From: Staphylococcus carnosus | GTDB taxonomy: Bacteria > Bacillota > Bacilli > Staphylococcales > Staphylococcaceae | DNA: 64,000 nt | Direction of reading: 5' to 3' | Assembly (NCBI RefSeq): GCF_900458435.1 | Contig: NZ_UHCT01000001.1 | Location: forward strand, 62,001 to 126,000 | Part shown: positions 8,388-16,678 of the stretch, piece after piece | Layout: each line of letters begins with the position of its first letter | How positions within the stretch are numbered: position 1 is the stretch's first letter | Notes under the pieces: model-generated | What the model was told of the DNA's origin: nothing | The model's database searches: none | What the model saw: the letters and a program-made list of their open reading frames with translations, nothing else | Program-made: the position numbers and the translations under genes

Positions 8388-9161
8388 CTATTTAACTATC
8401 GTTACTTTTGTCGGGATTTGTTTGGATAACTCAGGTGTTATATTTTCATCAGTTATAATTTCGTCAATTTCGAATAAATTAGCAAATGATAATGACGATG
8501 ATATATTAAATTTACTTTTATCGATTAAAGCAATGACTTCAGTGCTTTGCTTAATCATTTCTTTCTTCAACTCTACTTCGGTTAATGAAAAATCAGTCAG
8601 CCCATTTTGAAGTGTCACTCCGTTAGCAGAAACAAAAAAGTAATCAATATGATAAAGATTTAGTATTTGAGAATCCAACCGCCCTGTTAAAGCGTTCGAA
8701 CCTTTTTGTGCGAAACCCCCGATAATTAACACAGTAAGATTTGTGTTTTCCTTTAACAAAATTGCATTCTCTAGCCCGTTTGTAATAATAGTCAAATTCA
8801 TGTCAGTTTTAGCTAATAATTTTGCTAATTCATAAGTTGTAGAGCTTGCATCCATTAATATACATTGATGGTTGCTTATTTTTGCTAATGCTTTCATTCC
8901 AATTCGTTGCTTTGCAGTTTGATGTTTATTTAAACGATCCGAAAAGCTGTTGTCAGTATTAAGTGAATCGGCTCTTGGAAGTCTGACACCTCCATGTGTA
9001 CGTTCTACTTTGTTTAAAGCTTGTAGTGCAGTTAAGTCTGAACGAATAGTTGCAGGAGTAACATTTGCATGTTCAGATAATTGATTTACCGTTGCTCGTT
9101 TATGTTTTGATAGGTAAGTCATTATAAGATCTCTACGTTCATCAGCGAAAATTTTCATCAT
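8388..9161 (-). CDS. DeoR family regulator of the tetritol operon
   Basis: This 257-residue protein has an N-terminal DeoR helix-turn-helix (ERRDLIMTYLSKHKRATVNQLSEHANVTPATIRSDL) with the family signature TPATIRSDLTALQALNKVERTHGGVRL. Its C-terminal sugar-phosphate sensor domain carries MDASSTTYELAKLL, TIITNGL and FVSANGV. GAGG precedes the ATG pair at 9161/9158. The gene is transcribed away from the dehydrogenase-kinase operon starting at 9334, and two direct repeats plus a cre-like site lie between them. It probably represses that operon until a phosphorylated intermediate appears. Confidence 0.85.
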   Translation of the reverse strand: MMKIFADERRDLIMTYLSKHKRATVNQLSEHANVTPATIRSDLTALQALNKVERTHGGVRLPRADSLNTDNSFSDRLNKHQTAKQRIGMKALAKISNHQCILMDASSTTYELAKLLAKTDMNLTIITNGLENAILLKENTNLTVLIIGGFAQKGSNALTGRLDSQILNLYHIDYFFVSANGVTLQNGLTDFSLTEVELKKEMIKQSTEVIALIDKSKFNISSSLSFANLFEIDEIITDENITPELSKQIPTKVTIVK

Positions 9162-9227
9162 TTCACATCCTCAAAAGTATTTTAGCCTATATTTCTATAA
9201 CGAACAATCAAACAAAAAGATATGAAC

Positions 9228-9268
9228 TAAAACGAAAGAAAAAGAAAATATATTTGCATAAAACGAAA
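9228..9268 (+). promoter_or_regulatory. Direct repeats, candidate DeoR operator
   Basis: The ten bases TAAAACGAAA occur at 9228-9237 and again at 9259-9268. The 31-base period is close to three helical turns, so both copies face the same side of the DNA. DeoR-family regulators commonly bind such direct repeats. The second copy overlaps the promoter region of the dehydrogenase operon, ahead of -10 candidates TTTAAT (9275-9280) and TATAAT (9280-9285). Confidence 0.6.
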
Positions 9269-9294
9269 ACATGCTTTAATATAATGATAACAAA

Positions 9295-9308
9295 TGAAAA
9301 CGTTTTCG
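9295..9308 (+). promoter_or_regulatory. cre-like CcpA site upstream of the tetritol operon
   Basis: TGAAAACGTTTTCG matches the cre consensus except for its last base. It lies just after the predicted promoter and 25 bases before the dehydrogenase start. Confidence 0.6.
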
Positions 9309-9333
9309 TCATAAAACTTTAGGAGTGATTAAA

Positions 9334-10416
9334 ATGAGTAATAAAAATTATCCAGAAAAAATGAATGCAATTGTAGCATATGCACCAAAGGATTATAGAT
9401 ATGAAGAAGTAGACACACCGAAAATAGAAAACCCTGAAGAAATCATTGTGAAAGTGGAGGCTTGCGGTATTTGTGCGGGTGATATTAAAGCTTATGGTGG
9501 AGCTCCAAGTTTCTGGGGAGATGAGACTCAACCCGCTTATATCAAAGCACCTATGATTCCTGGACATGAGTTTATCGGTCGTGTGGTTGAAGTTGGAGAC
9601 GAAGTTGAAGATTTTGAAGTCGGAGACCGTGTGATTTCTGAACAAATTGTACCGTGTTGGTATTGCCGCTTTTGTAACCGTGGACAATATTGGATGTGTG
9701 AAAAGCATGATTTATATGGATTCCAAAACAATGTAAACGGCGGTATGGCTGAATATATGAAATTTACAAAAGAAGCTATTAACTATAAAGTTCCAGAAAA
9801 TTTACCGATTGAAGAAGCAATTCTTATTGAACCTTATGCTTGTAGTTTACATGCTGTACAACGTGCGAATATTCAATTAGGAGATTTTGTAGTTCTTTCA
9901 GGTGCTGGAACTTTGGGCTTAGGAATGGTTGGTGCGGCTAAAAAATCAGGTGCTGGTACACTTGTAGTACTTGATATGAAGGACGATCGACTTGAATTAG
10001 CAAAAGAATTCGGTGCTGATATTGTTTTAAATCCAAGTAAAGTAGACGTTGAAAAAGAAATAAAAGGCATGACAGAAGGTTACGGTTGTGACGTATATAT
10101 CGAAGCAACTGGACACCCTAAATCAGTTGAACAAGGTTTAGCTATGATTCGTAAATTAGGTACATTTGTTGAATTTTCGGTTTTCGGTGATCCTGTTTCA
10201 GTAGACTGGAGTATTATTTCTGACCGTAAAGAATTAGATTTGCTTGGAAGTCACTTAGGACCATATTGTTATCCATTAGTAATAGATGGTATCCAAAATG
10301 GAGATTTTCCTACAAGAGGTGTTGTAACTCATAAATTATCTCTAAAAGACTTTAAAGAAGGTTTCGATCTTATGAAAAAAGGCGATAAATCATTAAAAAT
10401 TATTTTGGAACCGTAA
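9334..10416 (+). CDS. Zinc-dependent erythritol/L-threitol-type dehydrogenase
   Basis: This 360-residue medium-chain dehydrogenase has the catalytic zinc ligand region (CGICAGDIKAYGG, GHEFIGRVVEVG) and structural-zinc cysteines in CWYCRFCNRGQYWMC. Its cofactor loop begins SGAGTLGLGMVG. The segments FWGDETQPAY, EQIVPCW, HDLYGF, VDWSIISDRKELDLLGSHLGPYC closely match my memory of the erythritol/L-threitol dehydrogenase of Mycobacterium smegmatis, which oxidises these tetritols to L-erythrulose with NAD. AGGAG eight bases upstream fixes the ATG at 9334 over a GTG at 9325. It is the first gene of an operon with a transporter, DhaK/DhaL-like kinase subunits, an RpiB-like isomerase and a GlpX-like phosphatase. 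The specificity within polyols is inferred. Confidence 0.8.
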   Translation: MSNKNYPEKMNAIVAYAPKDYRYEEVDTPKIENPEEIIVKVEACGICAGDIKAYGGAPSFWGDETQPAYIKAPMIPGHEFIGRVVEVGDEVEDFEVGDRVISEQIVPCWYCRFCNRGQYWMCEKHDLYGFQNNVNGGMAEYMKFTKEAINYKVPENLPIEEAILIEPYACSLHAVQRANIQLGDFVVLSGAGTLGLGMVGAAKKSGAGTLVVLDMKDDRLELAKEFGADIVLNPSKVDVEKEIKGMTEGYGCDVYIEATGHPKSVEQGLAMIRKLGTFVEFSVFGDPVSVDWSIISDRKELDLLGSHLGPYCYPLVIDGIQNGDFPTRGVVTHKLSLKDFKEGFDLMKKGDKSLKIILEP

Positions 10417-10493
10417 TCGTATAGAGATGAACTAATCAAATTAAGTGATGGAAATCTATGTCAGATAGAAGTCACTAGTGAGAAGGTGTAAAA

Positions 10494-11750
10494 ATGAATA
10501 ATAGTCTACAGAGATTTGGTTTACCACCTTCTTTATTATGAGGATACTTAGGCGTATTAATCTTCATGATGGGGGACGGGTTAGAATTAGCTTGGATCAG
10601 TCCATACCTTGTTGAACAAGGTATGACTGTCAAACAGACGGCCATATTGACAACTTCATATGGTGTTACTATCGCTATTGGATCATGGCTTTCAGGAGTC
10701 TTAGTTGAAATATTTGGCCCTAGAAAAGTAATGTTGCTCGGCACTACAGTATATATTATTGGCCAACTTATTTTTGTAGGAGTTGCAATTCCGACATTTA
10801 ATTACGAAATCATGATTCCTTCTTATGCAATCAGAGGATTCGGTTATCCATTATTTGCTTATTCGTTTCTAGTATGGGTTGCATATCGTTCGCCAAAGGA
10901 AAGACTAGGTGCTGCAGTAGGTTGGTTCTGGTTTGTATTTACTGGTGGATTGAGTGTGTTTGGTGCTTTTTATTCTGCATTTATGATAAAACTAATCGGT
11001 CATATTCCTACTTTATGGACTTCAATCTTTTGGGTATTGCTTGGAACATTTTTAGCAATTGTAGTTAATAAAGATGAATTTATTATTGAAAATAAAAAAG
11101 ATAGTTTTAAAGAAAATTTGAAAGATATTAGTGATGGTATCACTATTTTAGGAAGAGAGCCTCGTGTAGCTGTTGCATGTATTGTGCGTATTATTAATCA
11201 ATTAGCACAATATGCATTCCCGTTATTTTTGCCAATATATTTATCTTCAAAAGGAATTGCGACAACAACATGGTTGAACATCTGGGGAACTATTTTTATC
11301 GCTAATATTATATTCAATCTTATCTTTGGGGCGTTGAGCGATAAAATTGGTTGGAAAAATACGATTTCTTATATTGGAGGAATAGGTTGTGCAGTATTTA
11401 CACTGGGACTTTATTTTGTACCAGAGTGGTTTACTGGCAATGTGTTTATTATTGGATTAGTAGGATTCTTATGGGGAATGTGTCTTGCTGGTTTTGTACC
11501 AATATCAGCTTTAGTACCTTCTCTTGTACCCGATGGAGAAAAGGGTCCTGCAATGGCTATCTTAAATTTAGGAGCTGGTTTATGCGTATTCGCAGGTCCT
11601 GGGTTAGTAGCATTATTTTATGATTCTGTAGGTGTGAAAGGAATGATTTATATTCTATTCGGATTGTATGTAGCTAGCGCAATCATGACTCGTTTCTTAA
11701 AAACACCTGAAGAACGTGCACAAAAAAAGTTGTTAAGTACTGAAAGATAA
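10494..11750 (+). pseudogene. MFS polyol transporter with an internal TGA at codon 16
   Basis: A start at 10494 with AGAAGGTG upstream gives MNNSLQRFGLPPSLL, then TGA (10539-10541), then GYLGVLIFMMGDGLELAWISPYL in the same frame. The full frame would be 418 residues with 12 helices, typical of the major facilitator superfamily. A TGG-to-TGA change of a Trp codon is the simplest explanation. A restart at the ATG of 10566 or 10569 would give about 394 residues lacking most of the first helix, with only a weak ribosome binding site. The gene lies between the dehydrogenase and the kinase subunits and probably imported the polyol. Confidence 0.8.
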
Positions 11751-11765
11751 AGGAGTGCAATTGGA

Positions 11766-12785
11766 ATGAAGAAGATGATTAATGATCCATATGCTGTTGT
11801 TGAAGAACTAATGGATGGCTATCTCAAAGCTTACCCGAAATACATTAGACAATCAGAAAAACACAGAAGAGCCTTGATAGGTAAAAAAAGACACCCCAAT
11901 CGAAAAGTCAGTATTCTCATTGGTGGAGGCTCTGGACATGAGCCAGGATTTCTTGGATATGTTGGTAAAGGGATGGCTGATGGTGTAGCAGTTGGTAATA
12001 TTTTTGCATCTCCTTCACCTATTCCAATTCAAGCAGTAACACAAGAAATTGACCGTGGCGAAGGTGTGCTTTACATTTACGGTAACTATGCTGGAGATTT
12101 AATGAATTTTGAAATGGCAGCAGAAATGACTGAAATTGAAGATGAGATTCCTACAAGAGCAGTAATTGGAAATGATGATTTAGCTTCTTCGAAAGATATT
12201 TCTGATCGCAGAGGTATTGCTGGAGAATTGTTAGTATATAAGGTTGCAGGTGCAGCAGCAGATTTTGGATATGATTTGGACAAAGTAACTGAGATTGCAC
12301 AAAAAGCAAATGATCAAACCCGTTCAATGGGAATCGGTTTGAAACCATGTTACTTACCACAAACAGGAAAGCCAAGCTTTGATATTGAAGATAACGAAAT
12401 GGAAATCGGTTTAGGACATCATGGTGAACCTGGAATTGAAAAAACAACAATTAGAAGTTCTGAAGAAACTGTAGATGTACTAATGAAAAATATTTTGAAT
12501 GAAGGTTTATATGATGAAAATGATGAAGTAGTAGTGTTGATAAATGGGTTAGGAGCGACTTCACAAATGGAGCTTTATATCATCAATAATGATGTTCAAA
12601 ACTTTTTAGAAAAACGTAACATCAAAACATATCGTAGTTATGTTGGTAACTTTATCACATCAATGGAAATGGCTGGATTTTCAATTACACTCATGAAATT
12701 AGATGAAGAATTGAAAAAATGCATTGACCATGAAGTAGATTGTCCTAATTTTGCACAAGTAGGTGAAGAAAATGCTAACGCATGA
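11766..12785 (+). CDS. DhaK-type dihydroxyacetone/erythrulose kinase subunit
   Basis: This 339-residue protein has the DhaK fold markers: GGGSGHEPGFLGYVGKGMADG near residue 55, then GNIFASPSPIPIQAV, and GLGHHGEPGIEKT. The His before GEPG corresponds to the residue that binds the keto-sugar covalently as a hemiaminal. It holds the substrate while the DhaL partner supplies the phosphate. In this operon the substrate is probably erythrulose made by the neighbouring dehydrogenase. The gene overlaps the DhaL gene by 14 bases. No DhaM phosphotransferase gene is present here, so ATP is the likelier donor. Confidence 0.85.
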   Translation: MKKMINDPYAVVEELMDGYLKAYPKYIRQSEKHRRALIGKKRHPNRKVSILIGGGSGHEPGFLGYVGKGMADGVAVGNIFASPSPIPIQAVTQEIDRGEGVLYIYGNYAGDLMNFEMAAEMTEIEDEIPTRAVIGNDDLASSKDISDRRGIAGELLVYKVAGAAADFGYDLDKVTEIAQKANDQTRSMGIGLKPCYLPQTGKPSFDIEDNEMEIGLGHHGEPGIEKTTIRSSEETVDVLMKNILNEGLYDENDEVVVLINGLGATSQMELYIINNDVQNFLEKRNIKTYRSYVGNFITSMEMAGFSITLMKLDEELKKCIDHEVDCPNFAQVGEENANA

Positions 12786-13401
12786 AGATTTTAAAAATTA
12801 TATATTAGCTTTAGTCGAAATTTATGATGAACAAAAAGATGAGTTATCAGAATTAGATAGAAAACTTGGTGATGGTGATCATGGTGTAACAATGAATATC
12901 GGTTATCAAGCAGTAAAGCATACGATTCAAGACGAGCTTGAAACACAAGATGACATTGCCAAAATCAGCGTGGCAGTAGGTAAATCATTCTTAGATGCTG
13001 TAGGGTCTTCCGTTGGTCCATTATATGCTTCAGGATACTTAAAAGGCGCTTTGGTTACCAAAGGGTTAACGGAATTGTCTGATGATAACTTATATGATTA
13101 CTGGATTAGTTTTAGTAGAGGTATTAAGAGCAGAGGTAAAGCTGAAATCGGCGATAAAACGATGATTGATACCTTAGAACCGTTTTTTATTAAATTAGAA
13201 GAAGAACGTGAATTAGGCACACCATTTAAAGATGGATATATTTTAGCTTTGAACGAAGCACGTAATGGCATGGAAAGTACAGAAGATATTATTTCTAATA
13301 AAGGACGTTCCAAACGGTTAGGACATCGTTCAAAAGGATTTAAAGATCCAGGAGCGGTATCTTCTTATCTTATGTTAGAAAAATTTCAAGAATTTATATA
13401 G
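12772..13401 (+). CDS. DhaL-type nucleotide-binding kinase subunit
   Basis: This 209-residue protein shows the DhaL metal and nucleotide motifs: LDRKLGDGDHGVTMNIG near the N terminus, SSVGPLYASG in the middle and HRSKGFKDPGAVSSYLML at the end. The aspartates of DGDHG coordinate the magnesium ions holding the nucleotide. AGGTG six bases before the ATG at 12772 supports this start, which lies inside the end of the DhaK gene, so the two are translationally coupled. It is expected to phosphorylate the keto-sugar bound in DhaK. Confidence 0.85.
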   Translation: MLTHEDFKNYILALVEIYDEQKDELSELDRKLGDGDHGVTMNIGYQAVKHTIQDELETQDDIAKISVAVGKSFLDAVGSSVGPLYASGYLKGALVTKGLTELSDDNLYDYWISFSRGIKSRGKAEIGDKTMIDTLEPFFIKLEEERELGTPFKDGYILALNEARNGMESTEDIISNKGRSKRLGHRSKGFKDPGAVSSYLMLEKFQEFI

Positions 13402-13413
13402 GAGGTCATAGTT

Positions 13414-13857
13414 ATGGAAATCGCAATTGGTGCAGATCACAATGGTTATGAATTAAAAGAAGAAATTAAATCGTATGTAGAAGAATTAGGACACACTGTG
13501 ACAGATTATGGTTGTCATCAATGTGCTGAAACAGATTATCCTGATGTTGCGCAAGAAGTCGGTAAAAATATTCAAAAAGGCGAGCACGATCGTGGTATTT
13601 TAATTTGTGGAACAGGTATCGGAGTTGCTATCACAGCATGTAAATTAAAAGGAATCAGAGCTGCATTAGCACATGATGTTTATTCAGCTGAGCGTGCTCA
13701 ACTTAGTAATAATGCACAAATTATGACAATGGGTGCTCAAATTATAGGAGTTGAAGCGGCTAAGAAAAATGTTAAAGCTTATTTAGACGCAGAATGGCAA
13801 GGAGGATCTCAACGTAAAGTAGACAAGATAGATCAAGTTGAAAAAGACGAGGAGTGA
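13414..13857 (+). CDS. RpiB/LacAB-like sugar phosphate isomerase
   Basis: This 147-residue protein starts MEIAIGADHNGYELKEEIK and carries the catalytic ICGTGIGVAI segment of the RpiB family. The usual phosphate-binding region reads SAERAQLSNNAQIMTMGAQIIG, with several changes from typical RpiB (normally a run with NNAN followed by LGAR). RpiB-like proteins in tetritol pathways (DerI, EryI) convert D-erythrulose 4-phosphate to D-erythrose 4-phosphate, a plausible role here. It follows the DhaL gene by 12 bases. Confidence 0.85.
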   Translation: MEIAIGADHNGYELKEEIKSYVEELGHTVTDYGCHQCAETDYPDVAQEVGKNIQKGEHDRGILICGTGIGVAITACKLKGIRAALAHDVYSAERAQLSNNAQIMTMGAQIIGVEAAKKNVKAYLDAEWQGGSQRKVDKIDQVEKDEE

Positions 13858-13861
13858 TTAA

Positions 13862-14806
13862 ATGAGTCATTCGATGTTAGATATAGTAGATATTACTGAA
13901 AAAGCAGCACTTGCTTCTTATTCACATGTTGGCATGATGGATAAAGAACTTATCGATGCGGCAGCTACTAATGTGATGAGAGAAGAATTGAATAAGTTGA
14001 ATCATGGTTATCGTGTAGCCATTGGAGAAGGAGAGATGGATGAAGCGCCGATGTTGTATATTGGTGAGAAATTAGGTCAATCTTCAATTATTGAGTTTGA
14101 TATTGCTGTTGATCCCATAGATGGTACGACTCCTGCCTCTAAAGGTCAAGACAATGCACTGTCTGTGATTGCTGTGACAGAAAAAGATGGGTTTTTGCAT
14201 GCTCCGGATATGTATATGAAGAAAAGTGTGGTTTCTCCTAAATTCAGTGGTTTATTTAGCTTGAATGATGATTTTGATTCAATTTTAAGTAAGATAAGTG
14301 AAAGAAAAATAAAATTGAATGATACATCACCTTTGACTGTCGTTATCCAAGATAGGAAGCGTCATGAAGAATACATTGAAAATATTCAAAGAAGAGGTGG
14401 GAAAGTCATATTATTTAATGACGGTGACATATTAAATGGCTTAAAACCTTTGATTGAATCAGATGAAGTAGATTTATTCTTTAATATTGGCGGAGCACCG
14501 GAAGGGGTAGTTTTAGGTGCAGCTGTTAAATGTTTAGGTGGGGAGATGCAGGCTCAACTTTACCCTCAAAATGAAAGAGAAAGAAAAAGATGTTTGAATA
14601 TGGGGATAGCTGATCTTAAAAAAATTTACTTTACAGAAGATCTTGTGAAATCTGAAAAAATAATTTTTGTAGGTACAGCAGTAACTAAAACGGAAATAAT
14701 ACAACAAATTAAAAAAGTAAGAAATAGATATGTGACACATTCAATCATTGTAGATAGTCAAAATAAGTCTTTTCGTTTGATTGAGAATTATCACGCTATA
14801 ATATAA
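13862..14806 (+). CDS. GlpX-like class II fructose/sedoheptulose bisphosphatase
   Basis: This 314-residue protein has the class II bisphosphatase signatures: RVAIGEGEMDEAPMLYIGE, the metal-binding DPIDGTTPASKGQDNALSVIA and FNIGGAPEGVVLGAA. GlpX enzymes hydrolyse fructose 1,6-bisphosphate, and several also use sedoheptulose 1,7-bisphosphate. It is the last gene of the tetritol operon, four bases after the isomerase. An aldolase could join erythrose 4-phosphate to dihydroxyacetone phosphate, giving sedoheptulose 1,7-bisphosphate as its substrate; that role is inference. The C-terminal 50 residues look AT-rich and less conserved. Confidence 0.85.
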   Translation: MSHSMLDIVDITEKAALASYSHVGMMDKELIDAAATNVMREELNKLNHGYRVAIGEGEMDEAPMLYIGEKLGQSSIIEFDIAVDPIDGTTPASKGQDNALSVIAVTEKDGFLHAPDMYMKKSVVSPKFSGLFSLNDDFDSILSKISERKIKLNDTSPLTVVIQDRKRHEEYIENIQRRGGKVILFNDGDILNGLKPLIESDEVDLFFNIGGAPEGVVLGAAVKCLGGEMQAQLYPQNERERKRCLNMGIADLKKIYFTEDLVKSEKIIFVGTAVTKTEIIQQIKKVRNRYVTHSIIVDSQNKSFRLIENYHAII

Positions 14807-15335
14807 CAATCATTAAAAAACTTCGCTGTTGTTTAGCGAAGTTTTTTAATGTGAATTGTTTAATCAAATTGAACCATTGAACACCACCATGTTCTGATGT
14901 AGAAATACCATCATTTGTATAACCGTGTTTTTCATAAAATGGAATGAAAGAAGCTTTGCATGTTAATGTAATGCCTTCACGTTGGTTATCTTTTGCTTTA
15001 TTTTCAAGCTGTTGCAGTAATTTACCGGCAAGTCCTTGATTGCGATAATCTTTTGCGACTACTAGTCCTAATATTGCGATATAACCGCCTGCTGCTGGGT
15101 TAGGTTCAATCGTTTCAAATAAATCATCTGTAATATACATACTTTCAATAACAGGACCATTCACATATCCTGCAATTTCTCCGTTCGATTCTGCGATAAT
15201 GAAGGTATCTTTAATATTTTGTATTCTGTCGATAAGTGCTTTTTCAGTTGCTGCTTCTTCCGGTGTAAATCCTTCACTCTCAATTTTTAGTATCTCTGGT
15301 AAATCCCTTTCGTTTACAGTTCTGAATTGGTACAT
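14796..15335 (-). CDS. GNAT family N-acetyltransferase
   Basis: This 179-residue protein has the GNAT core: LGLVVAKDYRNQGLAGKLLQQLE is the acetyl-CoA pyrophosphate-binding motif A, and FIPFYEKHGYTNDG is motif B. It transfers acetyl from acetyl-CoA to an unidentified small molecule or protein amine. AAGAGGATT before the ATG supports the start. The last 20 or so residues (after FNLIKQF) are encoded by the terminator hairpin of the convergent operon, an odd tail that may not be part of the fold. Confidence 0.85.
   Translation of the reverse strand: MYQFRTVNERDLPEILKIESEGFTPEEAATEKALIDRIQNIKDTFIIAESNGEIAGYVNGPVIESMYITDDLFETIEPNPAAGGYIAILGLVVAKDYRNQGLAGKLLQQLENKAKDNQREGITLTCKASFIPFYEKHGYTNDGISTSEHGGVQWFNLIKQFTLKNFAKQQRSFLMIVIL
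14814..14849. terminator. Bidirectional terminator of the tetritol operon
   Basis: The perfect stem AAAAAACTTCGCT / AGCGAAGTTTTTT follows the GlpX-like gene. It also lies inside the last codons of the convergent acetyltransferase gene. Confidence 0.9.
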
Positions 15336-15422
15336 TTGTAATCCTCTTTTCCACTTTCAAGTTTAAAATAGTGTAGACCCTAATTTTTGATTGGTCAATG
15401 ATTTCTATATTAAGAAACGACT

Positions 15423-15452
15423 AAAAAAGCAGACCACATGAAGTGATCTGCA
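15423..15452 (-). terminator. Terminator of the fad operon
   Basis: On the minus strand the stem GCAGATCAC / GTGGTCTGC is followed by TTTTTT, just after the fadA stop codon. Confidence 0.85.
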
Positions 15453-15463
15453 TTCAAATCAAT

Positions 15464-16648
15464 CTATCTCACATATTCAAAAATTCCTGCTGCACCCATA
15501 CCAGCTCCGATACACATAGATACCATACCGTATTTTGTATCAGGGCGTTTCTTCATTTCAGATAATAAACGAGCAGTCAGTATTGCGCCTGTGGCACCTA
15601 ATGGATGTCCTAAAGAAATTGCGCCGCCATTCACATTTGTAATATCTGTATTGAGTTTGACTTCTCTGATAGAAGCAACGGTTTGTGAGGCGAAGGCTTC
15701 ATTCAATTCAATCAAATCCATATCATCAATAGATAAATTTGTGAGTGATAATACTTCTGGAATCGCATAAGCTGGTCCGATTCCCATCACTTTAGGATCA
15801 ACACCGACAGCTTTATAACCTACAAAGCGTGCAATTGGTGTGACACCTAATTCTTTCACTTTTTCACCAGACATAAGTACCACAAAGCCTGTACCATCTG
15901 ATAGTGGTGCAGATGTCCCAGCTGTGACAGTTCCATCTGCTTTAAATACAGTCGGCAGTGTTGCGAGTACTTCTTCATTTGTTTCTGGACGAATAAACTC
16001 ATCTTTATCGAAAGTCTCATGACCGACTTGAGGACCTTTTGCAGTATAAGTGATTGTATTAACTTCAATCGGAATAATTTCATCATCAAATTTACCTTCT
16101 GATTGTGCTTTGGCAGCACGTTGGTGACTTTGTACAGCATATTGATCTTGGTCTTGTCGTGTAACTTTATATTGATCAGCGACATTTTCTGCTGTAAGTC
16201 CCATAGGGTAGGACACCCCGGCGTCTTCTTCTTGTAATGTCGGGTTATTGGTAGGTTCATTACCGCCCATCGGGACAGCGCCCATAAATTCAATACCGCC
16301 AGCGACTAAAACATCACCTTGTCCTGCCATAATTTCATTAGCAGCAGTCGCAATGGTTTGTAATCCTGAAGAACAGTAACGATTGACGGTTTGACCAGGT
16401 ACAGTGTCAGGCAAGCCTGTACGTAATGCAATGGTACGTGCCGTGTTCATCCCTTGCAGTCCTTCTGGGAAAGCTGTGCCGACAATGACATCTTCAACCA
16501 TTTCAGGCTTGAAATTGCCATCTACACGTTCTAATACACCTTTTAATACTTTTGCAGCAACATCATCAGGTCTTTCATGTAGAAATGCTCCATTTTTGGC
16601 TTTGGCTACTGCTGAACGTCCATAAGCTACAATATATACTTCTCGCAT
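15464..16648 (-). CDS. fadA: Acetyl-CoA acyltransferase (3-ketoacyl-CoA thiolase) FadA
   Basis: This 394-residue thiolase has the nucleophilic cysteine region VNRYCSSGLQTIA, the histidine motif ELNEAFASQ, NGGAISLGHPLGATGA and the C-terminal catalytic cysteine in MVSMCIGAGMGAA. It releases acetyl-CoA from 3-ketoacyl-CoA, the last step of beta-oxidation. The start is set at the ATG giving MREVYIVAYGRSAVAKAK, which is nine bases after AGAGG; an ATG ten codons upstream directly follows the fadB stop but lacks a suitable site. It is the last gene of the operon. Confidence 0.92.
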   Translation of the reverse strand: MREVYIVAYGRSAVAKAKNGAFLHERPDDVAAKVLKGVLERVDGNFKPEMVEDVIVGTAFPEGLQGMNTARTIALRTGLPDTVPGQTVNRYCSSGLQTIATAANEIMAGQGDVLVAGGIEFMGAVPMGGNEPTNNPTLQEEDAGVSYPMGLTAENVADQYKVTRQDQDQYAVQSHQRAAKAQSEGKFDDEIIPIEVNTITYTAKGPQVGHETFDKDEFIRPETNEEVLATLPTVFKADGTVTAGTSAPLSDGTGFVVLMSGEKVKELGVTPIARFVGYKAVGVDPKVMGIGPAYAIPEVLSLTNLSIDDMDLIELNEAFASQTVASIREVKLNTDITNVNGGAISLGHPLGATGAILTARLLSEMKKRPDTKYGMVSMCIGAGMGAAGIFEYVR

Positions 16649-16678
16649 ACTCATCATCCTCTCTTCATCTTTTCGCAT

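Noticed and set aside
10874..11068. Short plus-strand frames within the MFS gene
   Set aside because: They are alternate-frame readings of the transporter sequence, rich in Cys and Trp, without ribosome binding sites.
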